A DNA stretch of 64,000 nucleotides from the NCBI GenBank assembly GCA_937997485.1, contig CALKTH010000022.1, forward strand, positions 62,001-126,000, in the 5' to 3' direction. Under the pieces are notes generated by a model. It saw only the letters and a list, made by a program, of their open reading frames with translations. It was not told where the DNA came from and ran no database searches. Of the stretch, positions 53,123 through 62,900 are shown one piece after another (the first letter of the stretch is position 1; every line of letters starts with the position of its first letter). The position numbers were made by a program, and so were the translations under genes. This stretch comes from an uncultured Acidimicrobiales bacterium. Lineage in GTDB: Bacteria > Actinomycetota > Acidimicrobiia > Acidimicrobiales > SZUA-35.

Positions 53123-54160
53123 TCAGTCGGCGGTGCGGCGGGCCAGGACCATGCCGAAGTCTTCGTTGGCGTCGGTCCATGAGTGAGCAAGCTCGAAGCC
53201 AAGGCTCGCCAGTTCCGCATCGAGTTGGTCGATGCGGAACTTGTTGCTGATCTCGACTCGGAGCTCCTCGCCAAGATCGAGGGCCACATCGAGATCGAGC
53301 GCCGCAATGCGGGACTGGATCGGTGCGGTGGCCCGAAGTCGCATGTCGACTCGTTCCTGCTTGGCGTCCCAGAACGGGATGTAGTCGAAGTCCTGGACGG
53401 GCAGATCCCCATCGAGCTCTCGATTCAAGACGGTGATGACGTTCTTGATGAAGTCGTCCGTCAAGCCAGCCGAGTCGTTGTAGGCGTCGAGAATGCGACC
53501 AACCTCTTTCACCCGGTCGACGCCGAGCAGAAGCCATTCGCCCTCCTCCAGCGAGTCAGCCATCGCTCCCAGGAACGCGCGACGTTCTTCTTCGTAGAAG
53601 TTGCCCAGGGTGCCCCCGAGGAACGCTACGAGCCGGGTGCCGCCTCGAGGCAACTGCTGCAAGTGCCGGGTGAAGTCTCCGACGACGGCTCGAACTTCGA
53701 GACCTTCGTACCGAGCAGCCAGCATGTCCGCCGCGGCGAGGAGTGTGGCTTCGCTCACGTCGAGCGGAACGAAACGCTCGAGCTGTCCCGTCGACCAGAA
53801 TGCATCGAGCAGCGTGCGAGTCTTGTCGCTGGTGCCGGAGCCCAACTCCACCACCGTGGTGGCTCCCGTGACGGCGGCGATCTCCGCCGCGTGACCGGCA
53901 AGGATCTCGCGCTCGGCCTCGGTCGGGTAGTACTCCGGGAGTCGGGTGATCCCATCAAAGATCTCCGAGCCCCGATCGTCATACAGCCACTTCGGGGGAA
54001 GGATCATGGGGCGACGGGTAAAGGCTCGGTGGATGTCTTCGCGCATCGCGCCTCGAGCCCAGTCGCTCGGCAGGTGGGCATCGACGGTCACCGTCGTTCC
54101 GGTCGCCGAAGATGAGGAGGCGGCGCCCGCATCGGTGGCATCAGCGTGGTGATTGGTCAT
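53123..54160 (-). CDS. egtD: L-histidine N-alpha-methyltransferase EgtD
   Basis: EgtD trimethylates histidine to hercynine with three SAM, the first step of ergothioneine synthesis. The 345-aa product shows the family signature ILPPKWLYDDRGSEIFDGIT then LPEYYPTEAEREIL. The SAM loop is VVELGSGTSDKTRTLL, followed by LGGTLGNFYEEERRAFL. The first 30 residues are Ala/Ser-rich and likely disordered. Its ATG overlaps the egtB stop by 4 nt. It converges on the SdrD-B surface gene with only 32 nt between the stops. Confidence 0.96.
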   Translation of the reverse strand: MTNHHADATDAGAASSSSATGTTVTVDAHLPSDWARGAMREDIHRAFTRRPMILPPKWLYDDRGSEIFDGITRLPEYYPTEAEREILAGHAAEIAAVTGATTVVELGSGTSDKTRTLLDAFWSTGQLERFVPLDVSEATLLAAADMLAARYEGLEVRAVVGDFTRHLQQLPRGGTRLVAFLGGTLGNFYEEERRAFLGAMADSLEEGEWLLLGVDRVKEVGRILDAYNDSAGLTDDFIKNVITVLNRELDGDLPVQDFDYIPFWDAKQERVDMRLRATAPIQSRIAALDLDVALDLGEELRVEISNKFRIDQLDAELASLGFELAHSWTDANEDFGMVLARRTAD

Positions 54161-55506
54161 GTTGCGGTCTCTCGATCGTCAGCGAGGCGGACTCCGGAGA
54201 GATGCCAGCGGGTGTGCGGGTGGAAGAAGTTTCGATACGTGATGCGCACGTGGTCGGGTGGCGTGAGCGCGCACCCACCGCGAAGCACCATGGTGTTGAT
54301 CATGAATTTGCCGTTGTATTCACCGATGGCCCCGGCGGGAGCTCGGTAGCCGGGGTACGGGCGGTATGCACTCTCTGTCCATTGCCAGACCTCGCCGAAC
54401 ATCTGCCGAAGCTCCCCTGGTACAGCGCGGTCAGCAGCGATGGGGTGGAGCGGACCGGCACCAAAAGGACGTCGACCGATCACGGCGTCGTCAGCGACGG
54501 CGGTCTTGGCTACCGGGGCGACCAGCGAGGCAGCATGCTCCCACTCCGCTTCGGTCGCCAGGCGCTTGCCCGCCCAGGTCGCGTACGCATCCGCCTCGTA
54601 GAACGAGACATGACAGACCGGCTCGTTGGGGTCAACCGGGCGCGTGCCGTGCAACGTGTGCATCTCCCACGACGTCGGGTCGTCACCGCCCGCGGGCGCG
54701 TGCTCGCTCCAGTACAGCGGGGCTTCCCAACCCTCGGCCAACCGCTTGTACCAGCCATCGGAGAGCCAGAGTTCCGGTCGGTGGTAGCCGCCGTCGGCTA
54801 TGAACGCCTGCCATTCGCCAGCGGTGACCAGACGATCGGCGAGCCGGAACGGCTGGAGAAGGACCTCGTGCTGAGGGCCCTCGTTGTCGTAGCGGAATCC
54901 ATCGGCGTCGTGATTGGTGCCGATGGCCACGATCCCGCCATCGATGTCGACCCACCCAAGGGGCCCTGGATGAGCCGCAGGCTCATGCGTGTACGGCCGG
55001 TACACCGGCTGCATCGAGTTGAGCGAAAGCAGATGTTTGATGTCCATCAGCAGGAGTTCCTGATGCTGCTGCTCGTGATGAACGCCGAGTTCCAGCAATG
55101 GGGCCACCGCAGCCAGCTGATCGGCGTCGGCGGATTGCAACATCGAGCGCATCGATGCATCCACTGCCTGCCGGTAGTCGCCGATCTCCGCAGCGCTCGG
55201 GCGGGTGACCATGCCCCGATGCGGGCGAGGGTGCCGCTCACCCACCGCCTCGTAGTAGCTGTTGAACAGGTAGTTGTAGCGAGGATGGAAGGGCTCGTAG
55301 CCAGCGGCGAATTCACCAAGCAGGAACGTCTCGAAGAACCACGTGACGTGGGCTCGATGCCACTTCGTTGGGCTGGTATCCGGCATCGATTGGACCGTCT
55401 GGTCCTCCGGTGACAGCGGGGCGGAGAGTTCTTCGGTCAGCTGACGCATGTCGCAATAGCGGCGGATCAGCGCGACGGCGTCGAGATCGGTCGGTGAGGC
55501 GGGCAC
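54157..55506 (-). CDS. egtB: Hercynine oxygenase EgtB
   Basis: EgtB is the iron-dependent sulfoxide synthase that joins hercynine to gamma-glutamylcysteine or cysteine using oxygen. The 449-aa protein has an N-terminal DinB-like helical domain with the iron-binding HHEQQHQELLLMDIKH. It also has a C-terminal formylglycine-generating-enzyme-like domain (GTRPVDPNEPVCHVSFYEAD, WAGKRLATEAEWEHAA and GGCALTPPDHVRITYRNFF). The GTG start has TATACA 5 nt upstream. egtA, egtC and egtE are not adjacent, so those steps must be encoded elsewhere or replaced. Confidence 0.95.
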   Translation of the reverse strand: MPASPTDLDAVALIRRYCDMRQLTEELSAPLSPEDQTVQSMPDTSPTKWHRAHVTWFFETFLLGEFAAGYEPFHPRYNYLFNSYYEAVGERHPRPHRGMVTRPSAAEIGDYRQAVDASMRSMLQSADADQLAAVAPLLELGVHHEQQHQELLLMDIKHLLSLNSMQPVYRPYTHEPAAHPGPLGWVDIDGGIVAIGTNHDADGFRYDNEGPQHEVLLQPFRLADRLVTAGEWQAFIADGGYHRPELWLSDGWYKRLAEGWEAPLYWSEHAPAGGDDPTSWEMHTLHGTRPVDPNEPVCHVSFYEADAYATWAGKRLATEAEWEHAASLVAPVAKTAVADDAVIGRRPFGAGPLHPIAADRAVPGELRQMFGEVWQWTESAYRPYPGYRAPAGAIGEYNGKFMINTMVLRGGCALTPPDHVRITYRNFFHPHTRWHLSGVRLADDRETAT

Positions 55507-55578
55507 AGAGATGTATAACCGGCCAAACCGCGGTCTTGTTCCGGTTGATCCTTCTCGATCAGCGCAAGGTGGTATCCA

Positions 55579-56505
55579 TCACTGAAGGCGGCGGCGAATC
55601 TCACCAAGAAGCTCGACCGAACGCACGGCGTCATCGGCCGCCACCGCCATGGTTCGAGCGACAATGTCATCGACCTGGTGTTCGATTGCAGGCGCAAGCA
55701 GGTCAGCAACGCGGCCGGGATCGCCCGCAACCAGCACACCACGGCCCATCCCTCGATAGCCAGCAGTTGCGAGCTCGTCTGCCCGTCGAACCGCAGCCTT
55801 GTCGTTGTCGGCCACGAAGACATCACGGCGAACAACGACCCGACTGTTCGTGCCGTGGACTTGGCATCGCTTGCGGTAGGCCGAGCCCAGCCTTTCGACG
55901 TCGGTCCAGTTCCAATGAGGGCTGAGATACAGCGCATCTCCCAGCCGGGCGGCGCGGTCGAGGCCGACCTCGACGTCTCCCGCTCCGATCCACCACGAGA
56001 CCGGCTGCTCCGGACGGGGCGCAACCGAAGCTTCGACGATCCCCTGATCGGGAAGCGAGACGGACTCCCCCGCGCACAGTGCTTGCACGGCGCGAATCGT
56101 GGACTCGGTGCGCTGGCCCCTGGTGGACAACGCTGCCCCCATACCTTCGAACTGTCGAGCGCCGCCGCCAACTCCGGTCTGCACAATGAATGGCGCGTCG
56201 GTCAGCGATGCAAGCGTCCCGATCTGTTCGGCCATGAGCACGGGGTGCCAGAGCGGAAGGAGGAACAACAGTCCAGCTGGACGGTCCGGGCCCCATTCGG
56301 CCAGCAGCCGGCCCAGCAGGGGAACATTCTGGAGGTAGACATTCGGTGAGTTGGAAGCGCCATTGCCGACCGAGTGTTTGTCTCCGAGCGTCAGGTGGTC
56401 GAGCTCGGCCGTCGCTGCGGCCCGGGTCCGATTGATCACGCGTTGTGCAGCGATCCGACCCGAGACATTCGGGTGGTGGGTCGTCACACTCAGGCCGATT
56501 CGCAT
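55579..56505 (-). CDS. LLM-class flavin-dependent oxidoreductase
   Basis: A luciferase-like (beta/alpha)8-barrel oxidoreductase of 308 aa that would use FMN or F420. It starts MRIGLSVTTHHPNV and has PFIVQTGVGGGARQFEGMG and LPDQGIVEASVAPRPEQPVSWWIGAG. A late YRGMGRGVLVAGDPGRVADL is also present. I prefer the ATG at 56505 over 56511 because TACTGT lies 8 nt before it. It is divergent from queF with overlapping promoters. The substrate is unknown; related enzymes act in natural-product tailoring, so a link to the NRPS is conceivable but unproven. Confidence 0.85.
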   Translation of the reverse strand: MRIGLSVTTHHPNVSGRIAAQRVINRTRAAATAELDHLTLGDKHSVGNGASNSPNVYLQNVPLLGRLLAEWGPDRPAGLLFLLPLWHPVLMAEQIGTLASLTDAPFIVQTGVGGGARQFEGMGAALSTRGQRTESTIRAVQALCAGESVSLPDQGIVEASVAPRPEQPVSWWIGAGDVEVGLDRAARLGDALYLSPHWNWTDVERLGSAYRKRCQVHGTNSRVVVRRDVFVADNDKAAVRRADELATAGYRGMGRGVLVAGDPGRVADLLAPAIEHQVDDIVARTMAVAADDAVRSVELLGEIRRRLQ

Positions 56506-56513
56506 GCTCATCG

Positions 56514-56523
56514 ACAGTAGCGT
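56514..56523. promoter_or_regulatory. Overlapping divergent -10 elements (LLM oxidoreductase / queF)
   Basis: The minus-strand TACTGT (complement of 56514-56519) lies 8 nt before the ATG at 56505. The plus-strand TAGCGT (56518-56523) lies 6 nt before the queF ATG at 56530. The two hexamers share positions 56518-56519, so two polymerases could not bind both at once. Confidence 0.45.
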
Positions 56524-56529
56524 GAGGCG

Positions 56530-56913
56530 ATGTCAGACGATTCCCTCACGATTCTCGGGGCCACGGTGCGGGGCCCGGTCCCCCACGTCGAGTGCTTTCC
56601 AGCCCCGGCCAACTGCAGCATCGTGCGCTTCCGCACCGATGAACTCACATCGGTGTGCCCCGTCACAGAGCAACCGGACCTGTCGTCGCTCGTGATCGAG
56701 TACGCCCCGCTTGAGCACTGCATCGAGTCGAAGTCCCTGAAGCTCTACCTCTGGTCCTTCCGGGACCGCCCGGTGTTCGCTGAGGCACTGGCGGCGGAGA
56801 TTGCTGGCGAAGTCATGGAGACGGCACGCCCGGCCAGCGTCACCGTGACGCTGACGCAGAAACCGCGAGGCGGAATCGAAGTCGAGACGGTCTCGCACCT
56901 CGAACGAGCCTGA
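56530..56913 (+). CDS. queF: NADPH-dependent 7-cyano-7-deazaguanine reductase QueF
   Basis: QueF reduces preQ0 to preQ1, a late step of queuosine synthesis before transfer into tRNA. The 127-aa protein is the short, single-domain (YkvM/type I) form. The catalytic cysteine is Cys43 in TSVCPVTEQPDLSSL with Asp50 nearby. The diagnostic substrate motif is ESKSLKLYLWSFRDRP (starting at 66). It ends one base before the convergent NRPS stop. queC, queD and queE are absent here; queG lies 13 kb away, so the queuosine genes are scattered. Confidence 0.95.
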   Translation: MSDDSLTILGATVRGPVPHVECFPAPANCSIVRFRTDELTSVCPVTEQPDLSSLVIEYAPLEHCIESKSLKLYLWSFRDRPVFAEALAAEIAGEVMETARPASVTVTLTQKPRGGIEVETVSHLERA

Positions 56914-56914
56914 G

Positions 56915-59900
56915 TCAGTCGACCACACTGGTTGCCGAGGCGAATTCGGCTTCGAGAACTGCGGCTGCAGCCCCAACCCGGCCGGCCGAACCAATACTGT
57001 TCAGACCACTGTGGTCGCCCTCGAAGACGTGAACGGTCAGGTCATCGGCCTGGGTTTGCCAAACGTGGTGCGTTTCGTCCGGATTGGTCGTGGAAGCGGC
57101 GAAGAATACGACGGGAACCTTCAGCCGCGGCGGCTCGTATTTGACCGTGATTTCGTCGGCCACGGCGAACAGCCGCTGGGCGATCTGGTGCACCGACAGT
57201 TCAGCGCTGCCCTTGGCCTCTTTCTTGGCCAGCAGCTTGCGCTGCACGGCGTTGAAACCCCGTCGATGCACGCGCCAGATCAGCAGCTTGATGGTCTTCA
57301 GTATCCCATCGGCCTCGAGCCGCTCCCGGTACTTCGCAACGCCGGTCGGCCGAGCGTGTGTGCCGAACATCGTCGGGTGCACGGTGTCCTGCATGATGAT
57401 CCCCGCCGCAGGACGACCATCGGCTTCCAGGCGCGCTCCAAGTTCCCATGCCAGCAACCCTCCGCTCGACCCCCCGAAGAGGACGAAGGTGCGTCCCTCG
57501 AGTGAGGCTTCGATCGCTGGCCGCACCGCCAGCGCTTGTTCCTCGATCGATCGAGACGGTTGTCGCTTGCCGTCGTGCCCGGGGAGCCGAACACCGAGGA
57601 TCGCGATCTTTGGGTCGAGTGCGTCGATCATCGCTCGGTAGCCGAGCAGATGACCCGAGCCGGGCGCCAGCATGACGAGCACGGGTTGGTCGGCCTCGGC
57701 AGTACGGATCCACTCGATGAGGCCCAGATCGAGTTCCGGCCCGGTCTCCTGAGCGTCGCTGGATGCCGAAGTTGAGAGCTGGAGGCTGGCCGTGCCGACC
57801 TGGGCGGCCATGGCGCGGGCGGTCGGTTGGCGGAGGAGCGAAGTGACCGAGACCTCGGCCCCAAGATCGTCCTCCAGGCGCATGGCCAGGGTCAGTGCTG
57901 CGAGCGAGTCACCGCCTGCGGCAAAGAAGTCGTCGTCCAACCCAAGTTCCGGGCGTCCGAGCTCGGCTCGAAAGGCCTCGAGCACTCGACGTTCCGTGGC
58001 GGCCGATGTCGTGCCGGACCCAGGCCGCGGGATCGGACTGGACAGGTCAGCGACACCCTCGGGAACGGAGAGAGAGGCGGCCGCTGACCGGTCTAGCTTG
58101 CCGTGCGGTGTGCGGGGGAGCTCATCGTGGATGACGTAGCGCGAGGGAATGGCCGCCGGAGCGACCGATGCCTCGGCGCTGCTACGAGCCGCGGCCGTGA
58201 CTGCGCTGTGGTCGGCATCGTCGCCGACCTCGAGATGGGCGACGAGTCGATCGCGTCCTCCGACGTTTGCGGCGACGACGACAGCGGCACGCACCCCCAA
58301 TGCCGATTCCAGCGCTCGCTCGATCTCTTCCGGCTCCACGCGAAGCCCACCAACATTGAGCTGGTCGTCCACTCGTCCGAGGAACCACGCGAGTCCTTGT
58401 TCGATGACGCAGCGGTCACCCGTGCGATAGGTCGGGACACCGTCGGTGTCCCGCCCGAACCGGCGCTGATCGGCGGTCGATGCGCTCAGATAGCGACCAA
58501 CAACACCGTCACCGGTGATCATCAGCTCTCCGGGGACGCCAGCGGGAAGCCGGCGACCCGCGGAATCGACAACTCGTAGGCCAGCGCCGGGAATCGGGCG
58601 ACCGATGGAAATCGTGCCGTAGGGCAGGGGCTGACCATCTCGCTGCGGCTCGCAGCGATGGACGCTGGCCCACACCGAACACTCCGTTGGTCCGTACTCG
58701 TTGTAGAGGCGAGACGCTGGCCGAAGCGCGTGGTGTCGCTCAACCAACTGCGGCGAGCATGCTTCACCGGCAACGATGACGGTGCCGGGCCAGTGATTCA
58801 CTCCTCGGCCCCGCTCGAGCAGCCCGAGGTAGAGGCTCGGAACGAGCAACGTGTCCGTCGGTTCTTGACGATCGATCAGTGCCAGCAGTGCGTCGGGGTC
58901 GTGCGCTTCGGACTCCTCGGGAAGCACAACGGCGCCGCCTGTGCAGAGCGTCCAAAACAATCCAACGATCGACGAGTCGAACCCAACGCTCGACAACATG
59001 AGGAATCGCTTCGGGTCAGCTCGATAAACGGAGGTGCGGACGAGTGTGCTCGTCGCCAGATGTCCGTGCGAGACAGGCACGCCCTTCGGCACACCGGTGG
59101 AGCCCGAGGTGAAGATCACATACGCCTCGTCGTCGACGCCAACCTCGGGCCACGGACTCGTGGCCCGATCGATCGACAGCGCATCCGACGATGACGGATC
59201 GAGCACCGGAGCGCCAACCATGGCCTCGGTGAGGCCCGGGCCCGCCAGAGCCAAGATTGCCCCGGAGGCCTCGGCGATTCGCCGCATCCGATCTTCGGGA
59301 TAGCTCGTGTCGATCGGGACGTACGCTGCGCCAGTGCGCAGCACGGCGAGAATCGAAGCCACCGCATCGGTCGACCGGTCGAGCGCCACCAGCACACGAC
59401 GGCCAGGCCCGGCTCCGTGGGCGAGGAGTGCTTGTCCAATCGAGGCACTGCGACGATCCAGTTCGGCCCACGTCAAGGTGTCGTGGCCGCAGAGCACCGC
59501 AGGAGCGCCCGGCTCCGTCGACGCGTGTCGGAGGATCCGGTCGATGAGTACCTCTGAGGCGACACCGTCGCCGCCAGTCAGTTCACCGTCGGTGATCGAG
59601 GGAAGCGCAACGGAGCGCTTCGTTGCCTGTGCATCGTCGGTGGCGGCAGCCAGGAATGCATCCAGATCGTCGAGCAGACGCCTGGCCTGAGCGCTGGTCA
59701 TCACCGAGCCCGACCACTCGATCCCCAGCTCCAGATTGTCACCTCGCCGTTGCACGAAGAAGGTCGCATCAGCAATCGACTGACCACTGGCCAGAATTCG
59801 ATGATGCGCCACCCGCTGGCCAAGCGAAGCAGGAGCGAGATCTTCGACCGCGAGAAGGACCCGGGGCTCAGGAACCGGCCGATCGTGACGTTGGGCTTCG

Positions 59901-62900
59901 AACACCATGCGACCGAAAGGCAGGCGTCGCTGTCCAAGTGCCGCGCCGATGCTCGCCGCAGCCGATCGAACCGCTCGCTCGATGGTTGCGTCAGGCGCGG
60001 GCTCAAGCACCAGCGGAAGCGTGTTCAAGAAGTAGCCCACGTGATCGTCGACATCGACGTGATCCCGAACCGACGCCGTGATACCCACCGACACGGCACG
60101 ATCATCGTTGAAGGCTCGTTGCATCAGCTCGCTCACGCCGGCGAGGGCAACGGCAGTGACGGTTTGCCCTGTTGCCCGTGTCAGCGCCGCTGCTGTCACG
60201 GACGAGGGTTGCTCGATGTAGCCGTCCGGCTGGGCGATCGCTGGTGGTTCCAAACCGAGGTGGGTGTGTGCCCCTTCTGCCCAGAGTTCACGCCAGTAAT
60301 TCGACTCTTCCTGCAGGTTCGCTTCCTGCCACGTCGCATGATCTCCGTAGCCGAAGGGCAACGGAGCGGGTGGTTGCGACTTCGCCTCATCGGCGACGTA
60401 GTGCGCCTCCACATCAGCCCACCAACGATCGAGTGATCCGGCGTCGCCGGAAACGTGATGACACGCCACGACAACGCCCAATCCACCATCGTCGATTGGT
60501 TGCAACTCCACGCGCATCAACGGGCCGTCGTCGAGGTCGAACGTCTCGCGATAGAGCGCGGTCGCCCGAGCGCTGGCCTGGCTTCGCGCCAGCGGAGCTG
60601 CAGCTCGGCGGATCTCAACAGCTTCCGCTGCGGAGAGCTGCCTCCGAGGAGCGCTGTGCGTCCAGTGCAGGGGTTCGTGGCGAAGCGCGACGGCCCGGAT
60701 CGCCCGGTCGAGACGATCCATGTCAACGGGTGAGTCTTCCGACCGCTGCTCCACCGTGTAGTGGCGTCCGATGTTGTACCGACAGCTCCCTGGCTGGGCC
60801 CGGTGTTCGAAGAGCATGGCCCGCTCGCGCGCTGACTGGGGTGGTGGCGAACCCGCTGGCCGCGGCGTCGGGCCAGCAGAACGATCGACGAGAATGCTGG
60901 CATCGATGAGGCCGGCGAGCTCTCGAGGCGTGCTGGCCAGGAAGGGCAGATCGTCGGAGATCGTCCGATCGAGCGCTTCACCCAACGCAGCCGCCATCTC
61001 CAGGGCCCCGAGGCTGTCACCGCCCATGGCAAAGAAGTCGTCGTCCAATCCGATCGCGTCGTGGCCGACGAAGATCCCGGCCCAGATTTCGCAGACCATG
61101 CGCTCGGTCTCGCTCTGCGGGCCAGAGGACGCTGACGCCGAAGACGCCGCTCTCACCCTGTTCGGTTCGGGGAGTCGAGCGATGTCGAGCTTGCCGTTGC
61201 GAGTCGTGGGCAAGGCCTCCACGGATGCGTAGGCCGCAGGCAACTGATGGGAGGCCAGGCGTAGTGCGAGGTACTGCCGAAGAGCGTTGGGGCTGAGTTC
61301 ATCGGCGTGGGGGTCCGTTGACTCGACCCATGCCGCCAAAACCTCTGACGATTCGCCGTCGCCGTCGTCCCAGTTGTCACCATCGGCCGGAGCCGCGTTC
61401 CAGAGTCGAACAGCCGCCCGGTGCACCAAGGGATGTTCTTCCAGCGCTTGGCTCACTTCAGCCGGATCCAGTCGGATTCCGCCGATCTTGATTTGCTCGT
61501 CGATGCGCCCCAGGTACGTCGCCGTCTGATCGTCGACGAGCCGGACGAGGTCCCCAGATCGATACGCCCGCTTGCCTTCAATCGTGACGAATGCGTCCGC
61601 CCCCGCTCCCCCGAGGTATCCGGCGGTCAACCCAGGAGAAGAGATGACAAGCTCACCGCTGGCGCCGATGGGCGCTACTCGGCCGTGTGCATCGAGAATC
61701 CGCAGGTCGACCCCGGGCGCTGGGCGTCCAATCGGAACGTCGGTCTCGCTCGCTCGCCACGATGCGCGACCGTCGTACTCGGCGATCATGCAACCCACGA
61801 CCGCCTCGGTCGGCCCGTATTCGTTGAAGAGTCGGACACCCGGGAGAAACGAGCGCAAACGTTCAGCAAGTCCGATCGAGAACGCCTCGCCCCCGACCAC
61901 GAGCGTTCGCAGATCGTGACGCTCCGGCATCATCCTGAGAAGGATCTCGAGATGGCTGGGTGTCGCCTTCGCCCACGTGAGATCCGTTCGGCGGGCGACT
62001 TCCCGCAGTCCCGCCGGCCCGTCCGGCTCGATCACGACGAGGCGTCCGTCTGTCAGAAGCGGCACAAAGAGGGACGTCACCGTGAGGTCGAACGTGAGGG
62101 CACTGAACAACGGGGCGACCGGAGGTTCGTCGCCGACGTAGCTCTCGACGGCAAACGCTAGGTAGTCGGCCAACCCCGCATGCGTGATCGGCACCCCTTT
62201 TGCCTCGCCCGTCGAGCCCGACGTGAACAGCACGTACGCCTCGTTCTCGGGGTGGATCTCCGGCAGATCGGTTTCCGGCTGCTGTGCGCTCGCTCCTCGT
62301 GCAGCGAGATCGTCATCCGTGAGCGTGAGGGTGCAACCCGCCCGTTCGATGAGCCGTTGACGGCGGATGTCCGGATGAGTGGGGTCAAGGGGAACGTAGC
62401 TCGCGCCAGCTCGAAGGATGCCAAGCAGCGCAGCCACACTTGCCGCTCGGCGATGAACGTTGAGCGCAACCCGGTCGCCGGGAGCGACGCCTCGATGTCG
62501 GAGGTCGGTCGCCAGGCTGCCTGCCCAGGCCCAAAGCTCCTCGCCCGTCCAGGTCTGCCCCTCGAATTCGAGGGCAGGCCGATGGTTCAGCGCCAAGGTG
62601 TCGGCGAGCCGATGCAGAATTGTGGGCGGCCGCTCGAGTGCAGGCGGACCACTTCCCCAAGCATCAATACGAACTCGCTCAAGCGGATCGGTGAGCTCGA
62701 AGCTCCCGATCGAGGCGTCGGGGTCGGAGACCATCGCATCGAGCACCGCCCAAAGATGACCCCGCGCCGTTCGATGGTGGACCTCCGAGGCGGCGGCCTC
62801 GTTCAGGTCGAGGAAGAGTTGAGGCTCCACCGATCCGTACGTTGTGAGTTGAAGACCAAGCAGGTGATTGGGGTCAGCCGCCCCGGGGTGGATCCACGAC

